64,000 bases of DNA from Portunus trituberculatus (Eukaryota; Arthropoda; Malacostraca; Decapoda; Portunidae): contig NC_059285.1 in the NCBI RefSeq assembly GCF_017591435.1, positions 25,677,372 through 25,741,371 on the forward strand, in the 5' to 3' direction. Below, in pieces: positions 10,356-20,988 of the stretch. How positions within the stretch are numbered: position 1 is the stretch's first letter; every line of letters starts with the position of its first letter. A program made the position numbers and the translations under genes. A model generated the notes under the pieces. It did no database searches, had not been told where the DNA came from, and saw only the letters and a program-made list of their open reading frames with translations.

Positions 10356-10640
10356 CGCGTAGTGTAGTGATTCGCACGCTCGACTCACAATCGAGAGGCC
10401 CGGGTTCGAGTCTGAGAAAGCGGCGAGGCAAATGGGCAAAGCCTCTTAATGTGTGGCCCCTGTTCACCTAGCAGTAAATAGGTATGGGATGTAACTCGAG
10501 GGGTTGTGGCCTCGCTTTCCCGGTGTGTGGAGTGTGGTATGGTCTCAGTCCTACCCGAAGATCGGTATATGAGCTCTGAGCTCGCTCCGTAATGGGGAAG
10601 ACTGGCTGGGTGACCAGCAGACGACCATGGTGAATCAGTC
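10356..10640 (+). repeat. tRNA-Val-derived SINE, near complete
   Basis: The head resembles tRNA-Val(CAC). Box A-like TAGTGTAGTGA lies at 10360-10370, and box B GGTTCGAGTCT at 10403-10413. Between them is a CTCGA/TCGAG anticodon stem with a 7-nt loop CTCACAA, which places CAC as the anticodon. The tRNA acceptor end is not conserved, so it is not a functional tRNA gene. The body contains the CACCTAGCAGTAAATAGGTA motif shared with 1-186. The 3' end merges with LINE L2 through a short AATC overlap. Internal pol III promoter boxes would drive transcription. Confidence 0.75.
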
Positions 10641-10828
10641 AAAGACTTACTGAAGAATCTAAACGACGAAGATAGGCAGAACTTGGAAGAGAAAGTTGAA
10701 GAAATAAAGAGAATGGGACCATATCAAGAAGGAAAAACGAGACCAATTAAAATACTACTAAAATCACAAGCAGCAACAGAAGAAATATTATATAGAACAA
10801 CAAAACTTAGAGAAACAGAAGGCTGCAA

Positions 10829-10912
<84 letters not shown>

Positions 10913-11090
10913 AAAAATAGAAATGAGGAAGAAAGGAAGAGATACAATGAACTGGCAGCAGCAGTAAGGGAAAAGAATAATGAAAGGTCAGAAGAGGAGA
11001 AGGCATTTTTTTGGAGAATTCTAGGAGACAGGATAAGTAAGGAAATGGTATATAAACGAGAAGGAAGAGAAAAAAGTGGAACAAGTTTAA
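10637..11090 (+). pseudogene. LINE L2, ORF1 C-terminal part
   Basis: It encodes the end of the LINE ORF1 protein: VKDLLKNLNDEDRQNLEEKVEEI, then RMGPYQEGKTRPIKILLKSQAATEEIL, and CKDIYI. The last codons are expanded into a (TA)n array (10830-10909) that ends the frame. Downstream, another frame gives RNEEERKRYNELAAAV, SEEEKAFFWRILGDRI. The homologous region in L12 (61114-61491) is uninterrupted, with KIWLRRDLGEKERE in place of the array. ORF1 proteins bind LINE RNA. This copy is 5'-truncated and starts at the SINE junction. Confidence 0.75.
10830..10909. repeat. (TA)n microsatellite inside LINE ORF1
   Basis: About 80 bp of pure AT/TA dinucleotide repeat inside the DIYI codons of ORF1. It begins at the same codon as the array at 23421-23513 in LINE L6. 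Confidence 0.95.
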
Positions 11091-11883
11091 CTAAAAATGA
11101 TAAAGGCAAAAGACTAAAAATGATGTATACGAATATAGACGGGGTTTTATCAAGTAAATTAGAATTAAGAGATTACATAAAGAAAGAAAATCCAGATATT
11201 GTATGCCTGGCTCAAACAAAACTAAATGAGGCAATCATTGGATAATAGGTATAATGTATGGAGAACAGACAGAGTGGGTAAAGGAAGAGGAGGAGTCATG
11301 ATGATGTTAAGGAAGGAGATAGTGATAAACCAAGTGGAATGTGGGGAAGGAAAAGCAGAAGTATTGTATGTTAAGATGCATATTAATAAAAAAGAGTTAA
11401 CAATCATTGTAACATATGTGCCACCAAAAACAAATTCATGAACCAATCAAGAATATAAAGACATGAAAGATGACACAATAAGGAGTCTAGCGAGAATCGT
11501 TAAAAAAAGGAGAAAAGTTATATTAGTAGATTTCAACTGTAAAGGGGTGGATTGGGAAAATTATGAAAGTGGTATGGGGAAGAAGCCTGGGAGAAAGATT
11601 CTTGAACCTAATGATAGACAATATGATGGACCAGAGAGTAAAGGAATGCACAAGATTCAGAGGAAACGACGAGCCGGCGAGATTGGACCTAATTTTTACA
11701 GGGGGTATACAAATGAATGATGATATAAGATATAAGTGCCCATTGGGAAAGAGTAACCATGCAATATTAGAAATAGATATAGAAGAGGAAAGGAAGATAG
11801 AGACGATTCATACAAAGGAGACCGATTAAATTACAGAAAGGCTGATATTGAGAATCTCAAGAACTATTTTAAAACGTAGACTG
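11045..11883 (+). pseudogene. LINE L2, ORF2 endonuclease
   Basis: An apurinic-type (APE) endonuclease at the start of ORF2. MVYKREGREKSGTSLTKND begins the frame, followed by MYTNIDGVLSSKLELRDYI, PDIVCLAQTKLNEA, GKGRGGVMMML, YVPPKTNS, and then the DFNCK-type motif (here VDFNCKGVDWENYES, one residue short of GDFN). The terminal motif is LGKSNHAILEIDI, where the usual catalytic SDH reads SNH. Several frameshifts and stops (about 11243, 11441 and 11720) break it. The enzyme would nick target DNA for target-primed reverse transcription. Confidence 0.82.
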
Positions 11884-13386
11884 GGAGGAGATGGAAAACT
11901 CAGAGACAATGCAAGAGAAATATAACTTATTTTTGGAAATATACAAAACAGGAGTCAGGAATATGTCCCAAAATATAGACCTAAAGAAGAAGGAAAGAAA
12001 GATTGGTTTAATGCAAGGTGTGCTAGGGCAAAGGAGAAAAGAGATGGAGCATGGAAAAGGTGGAGGAGAAATAGAAATCCAGCAAATAAGGAAAACTTCA
12101 AGGCAGCGAGAAATGAATATGTTAAGGTGAGGAAGGAAGAGGAAAAGAACTTGAAAAGGACATTGTCGAAAAATGTAAGGAGCAACCAAAATTGTTCTAT
12201 AGATTCATAAATGGAAAAATTAGGCAAAAGAAACAATAGAAAGGTTAAAAGGAGAGAACGGGATGGTGGAAGACCCAAAAGTATGGCAGAACTATTAAAT
12301 AAAAATTCCAGGAGGTCTTTACTAAGGAATCCAAATTTGAAAGGCCACAGGGTAATAGAGACAATCTATATGAAAGAGATTAAAGTAACAAAGCTTGAAA
12401 TAAAAGAATTAATGAAGGAACTGGATGAAGACAAGGCAATGGGACCAGATGAAGTCTCAGGCAGAATACTGAAAGAATGTAGGGAAGAACTAGCAAGTCC
12501 AATATACAACATCATAAAATGCTCAATAGAAAATGGAACAGTACCAGTGGAATGGAAAAGAGCTGGGTTGGTTTCCATATATAAGAGCGGAAGGAAGGAA
12601 GAACCTTTAAATTACAGACCAGTATCACTAACTAGTGTAATATGCAAGATGTGTGAAAGAATAATAAAGAAACAATGGATTGAGTTCCTTGAAGACAACA
12701 AATTAATATCAAATAGCCAATTTGGTTTTAGAAAAGACGGTCTTGTGTAACTAATTTATTGAGTTTCTATTCTAGAATAGTTGATAGAGTACAAGAGAGA
12801 GAGAGATGGGTTGACTGTATTTATTTGGATTTAAAAAAGGCGTTTGACAAAGTGCCACATGCAAGATTACTATGGAAGTTAGAGGAGAAGGGTGGCTTAA
12901 AAGGAAGCACATTGAGATGGATAGAAAATTATTTGAGGGGGGAGAGAAATAAGGACGGTAGTTAAAGATATGAAGTCCAAGTGGAGAGCAGTAGAAAGCG
13001 AGTGCCACAGGGGTCAGTATTGGCACCAATACTTTTCCTCATTTATATTAACGACATGCTAGAAGGAGTGAACAGCTACATAAGTCTGTTTGCAGATGAT
13101 ACGAAACTGTGCAGAGTTATAAAGCTAAAAGAGGATTGTGAAATACTGCAAGAAGACCTAAATAAGATCTGGGAATGGAGTAAAAAGTGGGAAATGGAAT
13201 TCAATGTGAACAAAAGCCATGTCATGGAAATGGGAAAGAGTGAAAGATGACCTGTGGGAATCTACAAGATGGGAGATGGAGTAGAACTGGAGAAAGTTAA
13301 AAAGGAAAAGGACTTAGGAGTGATGATGGAAGAAAACAATCAACCAGTAAGCCATATTGATAGAATTTTTAGTAAACATATAATTT
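11884..13386 (+). pseudogene. LINE L2, reverse transcriptase part 1
   Basis: Fragments in shifting frames give the full RT order: GPDEVSGRILKECREEL, VPVEWKRAGLVSIYKSG, EPLNYRPVSLTSVICKMCE, SNSQFGFRK, CIYLDLKKAFDKVPHARLLWKLE, VPQGSVLAPILFLIYINDM, SLFADDTKL (catalytic FADD), EMEFNVNKSHVMEMGKS, and KVKKEKDLGV. Breaks lie at about 12185, 12750, 12965, 13250 and 13370. The copy is interrupted at YN (AATTT) by DIRS-1 and resumes at 18144. Confidence 0.85.
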
Positions 13387-13451
13387 TACTTCACCAAGTC
13401 ACCTTCTGCGGAGTTGAGCTTTCCCATGAGATACGCTTTGCCACGTTGCAC
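13387..13451. repeat. Left inverted terminal repeat of DIRS-1
   Basis: The outer 44 nt (13387-13430) are the exact reverse complement of 17797-17840 in the ICR. The stretch 13396-13451 is an imperfect inverted copy of 18030-18085 at the right end; the shared core is GAGATACGCTTTGCCACGT. Confidence 0.9.
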
Positions 13452-13689
13452 TAGCACAGTCATTAGCTCGTGCGCCGTCGTGTTGGGCAGACTTTCGTTG
13501 CAGTGAACATTGGTTTGGTGTTTCTCCACTTTTCAGGTAAGGCCACGTCGCTCATCACGCGAGGACAGTGCCTTCTACCCGTTATCCAATCCTTGGAGTG
13601 GGTAGAGCCATTCAAGTGGCGATATAATCTCATTGTGTGGCAGTTATACCGGGCTTACAGCTGTGTTGTTGTCTCGCAGAGCGGCGGAC
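13452..13689 (+). other. DIRS-1 5' leader
   Basis: Non-coding sequence between the left repeat and the probable gag start at 13690. I see no motif that I can name in it. Confidence 0.5.
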
Positions 13690-14918
13690 ATGTCTTCCTC
13701 TGGTGAGGAGTCAGCTGGCCCTTCCTTGGGTTCCCCCTCGGGTTACAGGAGCAGCAGGAACGACAGTCTCGTTCAGGAGGGGCTGCAGCCTGCATTCGGC
13801 CTGGAAATTCTGGAAGTTTGCGGGAGGCTCACCGGTCATTGGGACGTGGGATGTGTGGACCTGCAGCTGTCGACAACACCCCCGCTTCGCCGCACCTGCC
13901 CACCTCACAGGATGGAGCCCCTTGGGACGTGATTCTAACAGCTTTGATGGAGTTACGGGGTGAGGTGGTCAAGTTAAAAAAGGACTGTCAGCCGCCGGCC
14001 CCCAGGCTGGGCGGAGTGAATGTGGGAGCGAGTACTTCTCAAGGTACGTGGTACGGTGGTTCACCTGCTCACAGTTTCTCTGGTTTTTGTGATCCGACCT
14101 GTGACACTAGTGCTCTCTTGGAGCAGAACCTTAGTGACAGTGTGTTAATGCACAACGCCAAGATGATTGGGCCTCAGGATACAGTGTCAGCTGACATTGA
14201 CCAACAGGTTGCTGACATGGTAAACTTCCTGTTTACCGACGGTTTACGTAGTGAAGACTACAAGCTTCTCTGCGATGATGACGTTACTAAGCGTCCCAAG
14301 AATTGCCATGCACTTGCTGCGGTGGATTGCAATCCGGAGATCTTGGAAGCGCTTAGGAGTGATGCCAAGAAGACGGATCATCACTTGCAGGATGTGAGTA
14401 AGGATGTGCTGCGCGCAGCAACAATTGTCACCAAGTCTCTTCTGGCACTGGACAAGGTTGCCCAAGACACTCAGCTGCCCGAGGTCACTCGGGAAGTGGG
14501 CATGCTGAATGGAGCATTAGCATTGCTGGGAAATGCTACTTGTAAGAACAACATGGCGTGGCGTTTCGCCATGAAACGCGAAATTAACCACAAGTACGCA
14601 CACCTCTGTTCCAGCAAGGTGCCTGTGACTCGCTTCCTCTTTGGGGATGATGTGTCCCAATCTGCAAAACAGACTGAAGAATCCGAGAAACTGAAAAGCA
14701 AGATCACTCCCAAGAAGTTCTCCTCTCCGTGGTCTTTCACGGGGACCAGGACCAGAGGCTACTGGGGCTTGGCTTCACATCGAGGTTTCTCCAGCAGATT
14801 CCAGCCTTATGATCAGCCACGGTATGGGACGAGAGGTGCTCCACGAGCCTACAACATACGCCAGGACTCCGTTCAAAAGGAGAGGGCCAGCACAGGCCCC
14901 GGCTGCAGTAGAGGTTAG
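13690..14918 (+). pseudogene. DIRS-1 Gag-like ORF
   Basis: The probable start is ATG at 13690 (MSSSGEESAGPSLGSPSG), with one frame change near 13850 into the long frame that ends at 14918. It has a Ser/Gly/Pro-rich beginning, a short heptad stretch (LMELRGEVVKLKKD), then a mostly helical region (DQQVADMVNFLF, DVLRAATIVTKSLLALDKV, MLNGALALLG) and an Arg/Gly-rich basic tail (GTRTRGYWG, GFSSRFQPY). There is no zinc knuckle, which is usual for DIRS Gag. It would form the nucleocapsid. The last 110 nt overlap the RT frame. Confidence 0.7.
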
Positions 14919-16623
14919 TAAGGATTTTGAAGCTGGCAGGCTTAGCTACTTTATTCATGAATGGTGGAAAATTACCAGTGACCCGGCCATTCTAGATATT
15001 GTTGCCGGTTGTCACCTCAATATCAAGATGGAGGACATTGACCATTTATTTGCGGGTAATTTAGAGTATAAATTCAATGCCACTGAGACAGCTATCATTT
15101 CTGCAGAAATTGACAGGCTCCTTCAACTTAAGGTTATTAGAGTTACACAGCGCATGGAGGGCCAGGCTATTTCACCTATATTTTTGAGACAAAAGAAAAA
15201 ATGGTGAACATAGAATGGTGCTCAATTTGGAAAAACTGAACAAACACATACCATACATATATTTTAAAATGGAAAATTTTGAGCAGGCTATCCAGCTCAT
15301 TAATGAAGGGGATTTTTTGGCTTCCATTGACCTTAGGCATGGCTATTATTCTGTCAGGATTGCAGATGAGCATCAACGTTTTTTGTGTTTCACTTGGCAA
15401 GGTAAAGTTTATCAGTTTACATGCCTGCCTAATGGCATTGATGAGGGCCCTAGGCTTTTCACAAAATTAATGAAACCTGTTTTTACAGCTTTGAGAGAAA
15501 GGGGTGTTACCATTACTAGCTATATTGAGGATTCTCTCATTTGCAACAGTTCTCAGCAGGGTTGCCTCACTGTCATAAAGGACACTCTTGCTGCACTGAG
15601 TCTGTTGGGCTTCATTATTAATGTAGAAAAGTCGGTCTTGGTCCCCTCTAAGCGAATTGAATACTTGGGCAACATCCTTGACACAGAGACTATGACTACT
15701 TCCTTACCAGAGCGCAGGGTGGTTACCATACTCAACAGTTGTCAGGCAATTAGGTGTAAGAGTAAGGCAAAAATCCGGCAGGTGGCATGGGTCACAGGAC
15801 TGCTGGTGGCGGCTACCTCTGCTGTTGAGTTAGGGAAACTTCACTACCGGAAATTGGAGGCAGCTAAAATTGCAGCATTGCGTCATGCCCATGGTGACTT
15901 TGATCAATTTATGGAGATTACGGAGGACATGAAGTTGGATCTTGACTGGTGGCTTAATAACGTGTCTCTACAGTATAGGAAGATTCTCCGGGCAGCTGCT
16001 GATGTTCAATTATTTACAGATGCTTCCAATACAGGTTGGGGTGGCCAATTCCACCACATGACTGCGGGGGGCAGTTGGTCCTCCGAGGAGAAATTGCTGC
16101 ATATTAATGCTTTAGAACTCAAGGCTATTCTATTTACTCTTCAAGCATTCACTGGTGAGCTCTGTGGGAAAAATTGTTAAAGTGTTTTGTGACAATACTA
16201 CTGCTGTTAACTACGTGAATGAGATGGGTGGTACAAAATCACTTATGTGTAACTATCTTACCACTGATTTGGGAGTGGTGTGTGAAGAATCAGGCATGGG
16301 TTATTTGCTCACACATTCCAGGCAGTGCGAATATTGTAGCGGATTGTGCCTCTCGCACCTTTAATGATCGGCATGAGTGGCAACTTGATGTTGATGTTTT
16401 ACGAAGAATTTCTTTTGTTTTTGGTGCCCCTTCCATTGACTTATTTGCATCCAGACTAAATAAGCAAGTGGCTACGTTCTGTTCCTGGAAACCAGATCCA
16501 GAGGCAACATTTTTTTATGCATTTACTTTCAACTGGGCACAGTTTGATCTCTCTTATCTTTTATTCTCTCTAATTGCTAGGTGCCTCAGAAGATCCGTGC
16601 AGAACAGGCCAGGGGCTGGATAG
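14809..16623 (+). pseudogene. DIRS-1 reverse transcriptase and RNase H
   Basis: Three frames together give a DIRS RT: WWKITSDPAILDIVAGC and AIISAEIDRLLQLKVI (ends 15207), then LNLEKLNKHIPYIYFKME, FLASIDLRHGYYSVRIADEHQ, YQFTCLPNGIDEGPRLFTKLMKPV, and SYIEDSLI at the catalytic site, where the first Asp of YxDD is Glu. RNase H follows with QLFTDASNTGWGGQF and HINALELKAILF (ends 16180). After a shift come IPGSANIVADCASR and the DIRS-typical IDLFASRLNKQV block. The YIED change and frameshifts indicate a dead copy. Confidence 0.88.
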
Positions 16624-17540
16624 TGGTGATTTGGCCATCTCAATGGATGGGAGCTCTTCTAGGGCTGTTGATAGATTAAGGCTCCTTCCGAGCAGGGCCG
16701 ATATCCTGACACATCCATCTCAAGTCGGGGCACATCTGGTCATGCGACACACTCAGCTCATGGCATGCTTAATATCCGGGAGGTCTTCCGAGAACAAGGT
16801 GTTTCTGCGGCAGGCACGGACATCTTGCTTGCATCGTGGAAGCCGAGCACGGCTAAACAATACACCCTCTGATTTGTAAATTCATGAAAGGGGTCTTCAA
16901 CCTCAGACCACCCACACCTAGGTACACGGTGACATAGAATGTAAAGCCAGTCTTGCAAAAGCTTCGATCTATGCACCCTTTGCGGGACTTATCATTGAAA
17001 GATCTCACCCTAAAGCTTGTCATGTTGATGGCGATCACTCAAGCGGCCAGAGTCCAAACGTTACATTTGTTAATGCTTCAGGGTATGGATGTTAATGAGG
17101 ATCATATTTCCATTTCGCTAGGGGGAACTGTTAAGCAATGTAGACCTAACTTTAATATTGCCAGGCTGACATTTTGGGCCTACCCTCAGGATGATAGATT
17201 GTGTGTTTGTCAAATATTGTTAGAGTACATAGCAAGGACCAAAGAATTTAGGCATGGTGATAAGCATAGTGCTTCCAAATTGTTTCTCAGTTTTCATAAA
17301 CGACACTCTGCTGTATCTAAGGACACTATTGCCTGATGGGTCAAGTCCATGCTTAGTATGTCTGCTGTGGACACCAATGTCTTCAAGGCGGGTAGTGTAC
17401 AGCTGCATCAAAAGCCAAGGCTATGGCAGTGTGACATGCATCATGCAAAAAGCTGGTTGGGCTAGGGCTGCCACGTTTGCAAAATTTTATGATAAGCCCA
17501 TTATAATGAATTCTGATCTATTTCAGGATGCAGCCCTTCA
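16624..17540 (+). pseudogene. DIRS-1 tyrosine recombinase remnant
   Basis: The N-terminal part (16624-16950) is scrambled by stops. The catalytic domain is readable from 16953: LRDLSLKDLTLKLVMLMAITQAARVQTLHLL, in which AAR gives the box I Arg. The region expected to carry His-x-x-Arg reads FKAGSV followed by a one-base shift (near 17397), so both box II residues are lost or displaced. IMQKAGWARAATFAKFYDKP then supplies the C-terminal Trp and Tyr positions. Active enzymes cut and join the element circle into the target. Confidence 0.8.
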
Positions 17541-17796
17541 ATAGGCAGGGGTTGGTGACATGTGTCTTAGCCTTGCATTTCAAGGATCTTCTGTTACCAG
17601 GCAGCATTAGTAGGTCTGTGGTATGTCCTACCTGTCCATTTTCTTGTTTGTGTTTCTCTGTGGTCCTGTTGGTCACATGGCCTTCATGTGTATGTTCTGT
17701 ATGTGACTTTTCTTTCATTAAAACTCTGTTCATGGTTGGACTTGTATACCTTCTACATCTATTCATCATCGGAACACAACAACATGGCTTCAAAGC
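17541..17796 (+). other. DIRS-1 3' non-coding region
   Basis: T-rich sequence after the recombinase, up to the ICR. I see no gene or named motif in it. Confidence 0.5.
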
Positions 17797-17935
17797 CTCA
17801 TGGGAAAGCTCAACTCCGCAGAAGGTGACTTGGTGAAGTAAAATTGATAAAGTACATGAGACTTACCTTGGTCAGTTGAAGTGTGCTTGTAATTTTATGA
17901 GGCAAGTCACCTCTGCTGGAAGGGAGCTTTCACAT
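17797..17935. repeat. Internal complementary region of DIRS-1
   Basis: 17797-17840 is the exact reverse complement of the element's first 44 nt. AAATT (17841-17845) follows, and then 17846-17935 matches the reverse complement of the element's right end (18143 downward) with a few mismatches. This is a copy of the circle junction, as expected for the ICR used in DIRS replication. Confidence 0.88.
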
Positions 17936-18029
17936 GGCCACCGCTCCATCCCTTCTTATTGGGTTATGATGACGCCTAATACTTTTAATTTTCTATCATG
18001 TGGGTGGTTGTTTACTTCAAAGTCTGACT

Positions 18030-18143
18030 GTGCGACGTGGCAAAGCGTATCTCATGTGAAAGCTCCCCTCCAGCAGAGGTGACTTGCCTTGCAAAATTAC
18101 AAGCACACTCCAACTGACCAAGGTAAGTCTCGTGTACTTTATT
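18030..18143. repeat. Right inverted terminal repeat of DIRS-1
   Basis: 18030-18085 is the imperfect inverted partner of 13396-13451. The outer part to 18143 is complementary to 17846-17935 in the ICR. The AATTT flank and LINE L2 sequence follow at once. Confidence 0.88.
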
Positions 18144-18706
18144 AATTTGCTAAAAAAATTGGAGTAGCATTTCACTACATGGACAAAGAAATGATGAAGA
18201 AATTGATAAGTACTATAATAAGACCCAGATTGGAATATGCAGGTGTAGTGTGGACCCCTCATAAAAAGAAACACATAAGGAAATTGAAGAGGCTACAAAA
18301 AATAGCTACAAAAATGGTTCCAGAATTTGAAGGGATGACATATGAGGAGAACTAAAGGCTATGGATCTACCAACCCTGGAACAAAGAAGGGAGAGAGGAG
18401 ACCTGATACAAGTTTATAAATTGATCAACGGAATGGACCAAGTGGATAATGAGAAACTGATCCTGAGAAGAATATGACATCCGAAGCACAAGATTGCATA
18501 GTAAAAAGCTGAGAAAAGGAAGATGTCTGAGAGATATTAAAAATATAGTTTCCAGAGATGTATTGAGACATGGAACAGTTTAAATGAAGAAGTAGTGTCT
18601 GCAACGAGTGTGCATACTTTTAAAGTAAGATTGGATAAGTGTAGATATGGAGACGGGGCCACACGAGCATAAAGCCCAGGCCCTGTAATACTACAACTAG
18701 GTAAAT

Positions 18707-18707
<1 letters not shown>
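18144..18707 (+). pseudogene. LINE L2, ORF2 C-terminus and tail
   Basis: L2 resumes after DIRS-1: GVAFHYMDKEMMKKLIS, IIRPRLEYAGVVWTPHKKK, KMVPEFEGMTYEE, then ERGDLIQVYKLINGMDQVDN, and the end of the protein with broken frames (RCIETWNSLNEEV-like). The tail is CTACAACTAGGTAAATACAT and runs into 68 bp of (AC)n (18708-18776), in which L3 begins. Confidence 0.83.

Positions 18708-18776
<69 letters not shown>
18708..18776. repeat. (AC)n microsatellite at the L2-L3 join
   Basis: A nearly pure AC repeat continues from the LINE L2 tail, and the next LINE copy begins at its last repeat. Confidence 0.95.
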
Positions 18777-18777
<1 letters not shown>

Positions 18778-19856
18778 AGACTGATGTGGAAACTAAAGAA
18801 GACTGGAGGAGTAAATTATAAACTAGCAAAATAAATGGAAAATTACTTAGTGGGAAGAGAAATGAGAACAGTGGTGAGAGGAAGGAAGTCCGAGTGGAAG
18901 AAGGTAACCAGTGGAGTTCCACAAGGGTCAGTGCTTGGTCCCATCATGTTTTTTATTTATGTTAATGATATGCCAGTAGGAATTGACAGTTACATGAACA
19001 TGTTTGCGGACGATACTAAAATTATGAGGAGAGTAAGGAATGTGAAAGATTGTAACAAGTTACAGGAAGATCTTGATGAAATATATGAGTGGAGTAAGGA
19101 GTGGCAGATGGAATTTAATATAGACAAGACCCATGTTATGAAAATGGGAAGAAGTAGATACAGACCAAAGTGGGATTACAGGCTGGGTGATGAGAAAATT
19201 AAAGAGACCAATGAGGAGAAAGACTTAGGAGTAACTGTGCAAAACACTTTGTCACCGGAGAAACACATTAACAAGATTTTTTGGAAAACATATAACATGC
19301 TTCAAAATATTGGCCTTGCGTTCCACTACCTAGATGAAGGAATGATGAAGAAGATATTATGTACCTTAATAAGACCCCAGTTAGAATATGCAGCTTGTGT
19401 CTGGTCACCACATATGAAGAAAAATGTGAAGAAGGTAGAAAGGGTACAGAGGCTGGCAACAAGGATGGTACCAGGACTCAGGAGTTAGACTATGAGGAAA
19501 GACTGAGGAAGCTGGGGCTGACCACATTAGAAGAGAGAAGAACAAGAGGAGACATGATAACTAAGTATAAATTGGTGAACAAGATTGACATACTGGACAG
19601 AGTTGATAAAGGTGACCACAAGTAATCATCTCCGAGGACATGGAATAAAGCTAATAAAAGACATCTGTCTAAATGACGTGAGAAAATACAGTTTCCCGCA
19701 TCGTAGCATTGATAAGTGGAATAAACTGAGCAGTGATGTCGTTGACGCGGTGTGTGTCAATCAGATGAAAGAGAGATATGACAAAAATGGACAAGGAGAC
19801 AGGACACAGAAAGCTTAGCCCTGTAATACACAAATAGGTAAATACAAATAGAATAA
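18777..19856 (+). pseudogene. LINE L3, 5'-truncated RT fragment with tail
   Basis: The copy begins within the RT palm (DRLMWKLKKTGG-like) directly after (AC)n. A 217-residue open stretch (18835-19488) has ENYLVGREMRTVVRG, TSGVPQGSVLGPIMFFIYVNDM, NMFADDTKIM with intact catalytic FADD, EMEFNIDKTHVMKMG, EEKDLGVTV, IRPQLEYAACVWSPH and ERVQRLATRMVPGL. The remaining C-terminus lies in two further frames to 19818. The tail has ACAAATAGGTAAATAC followed by a degenerate repeat and an AC run. L3 is a sister subfamily to L2, closest to L10. Confidence 0.87.
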
Positions 19857-19881
19857 TACACACACACACACAGACACACAC
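19857..19881. repeat. (AC)n run at the L3-L4 join
   Basis: A short interrupted AC repeat ending the L3 tail. L4 starts immediately after it at TATGGAAGTTAG. Confidence 0.9.
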
Positions 19882-20967
19882 TATGGAAGTTAGAGGAGAA
19901 GGATGGCTTAAAAGGGAGCACATTGAGATGGATGAAAAATTACTTGAGGGGGAGAGAAATAAGGACGATAGTTAAAGGCATGAAGTCCAAGTGGAGAGCA
20001 GTAGACAGCGGAGTGCCACAGGGGTCAGTATTGGCGCCAATACTTTTCTCGTATATATAAACGACATGCCAGAGGGAGTGAACAGCTACATAAATCTGTT
20101 TGCGGACGATGCGAAACTGTGCAGAGTCATTAAACAAAAAGAGGATTGTGAAATACTACAGGAAGACTTAAACAAGATCCGGAAATGGAGTAAAAAATGG
20201 GAGATGGAATTCAATGTGGACAAAAGCCATGTCATGGAAATGGGAAAAAGTGAAAGACGACCAGTGGGAATTTATAAGATGGGAGATGGAGTAGAACTAG
20301 AAAAAGTAAAAAAATAAAAGGACTTGGGAGTGACAATGGAAGAAAACAATCAACCGGTAAGCCATATTGATAGAATTTTCAGAGACATATAATTTGCTAA
20401 GGAATATTTGATTAGCATTTCACTATATGGACAAAGAAATGAAGAAATAGATAAGTACTAAAATAAGACCTAAATTGTAATATGCAGGAGTTGTGTGGAC
20501 CCTTCATAAAAAGAAACACATAAGGAAATTAGAAAGACTACAAAAAATGACTAAAAGAATGGTTCCAGAATTTAAAGGGATGACATATGAGGAAGACTAA
20601 AAGCTATGGATCTATCAACCCTGGAACAGAGAAGAGAGAGAAGGGATCTGATATAAGTTTATAAATTGATTAATGGAATGGATCAAGTGGATAATGAGAA
20701 ACTAATCCTGAGAGAAGAATATGACATTAGAAGCACAAGATCGCATAGTAAGAAACTGAGGAAGGGAAGATGTTTGAGAGATGTAAAAAAATTTAGTTTC
20801 CCGCAAAGATGTGTTGATGCTTCGAACAGTTTGAGGGAGGAAGTGGTGTCAGCAAAGAATGTACATAGTTTTAAAGAAAAATTGGATAAGCGTAGATATG
20901 GAGAAGGGGCCACACGAGCATAAAGCCCAGACCCTGTAAAACTACAACTAGGTACAACTAGGTAAAT
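19882..20967 (+). pseudogene. LINE L4, 5'-truncated RT fragment with tail
   Basis: It begins at WKLEEKDGLKGSTLRWMKNYL and continues through SGVPQGSVLA (frame broken near 20050), INDMPEGVNSYINLFADDAKLC (FADD present), EMEFNVDKSHVMEMGKSERRPVG, a stop at 20317, and a decayed C-terminus with LILREEYDIRSTRSHSKKLRKGRCLRDVKKFSFPQRC. The tail has ACAACTAGGTACAACTAGGTAAATAC. It belongs to the same subfamily as L2, L6 and L9, and the breaks are copy-specific. Confidence 0.87.
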
Positions 20968-20988
20968 ACACACACACACACACACACA
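20968..20988. repeat. (AC)n run at the L4-L5 join
   Basis: A pure AC repeat closing the L4 tail. L5 starts at GGGGCTGAGG. Confidence 0.9.

Larger units (their letters stand above)
13387..18143 (+). mobile_element. DIRS-1, tyrosine-recombinase retrotransposon
   Basis: A DIRS-order element inserted in LINE L2. Its order is left inverted terminal repeat, gag-like frame, RT, RNase H plus the following DIRS-type domain, tyrosine recombinase, internal complementary region (ICR), right inverted repeat. The same AATTT stands at both flanks (13382-13386, 18144-18148) and, as its complement, at the join inside the ICR. DIRS elements integrate a circular DNA by tyrosine recombinase instead of a DDE integrase. 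Frameshifts, YIED for YIDD in RT, and a broken recombinase motif make the copy inactive. Confidence 0.9.

Noticed and set aside
10360..10413. Possible tRNA-Val gene
   Set aside because: The acceptor stem and 3' end are not tRNA-like and the sequence continues as a SINE body, so it is a tRNA-derived head only.
10788..11109. Minus-strand frames with Ile-Tyr repeats (also 23315-23683, 56611-56802)
   Set aside because: They are translations of (TA)n microsatellites with no other support.
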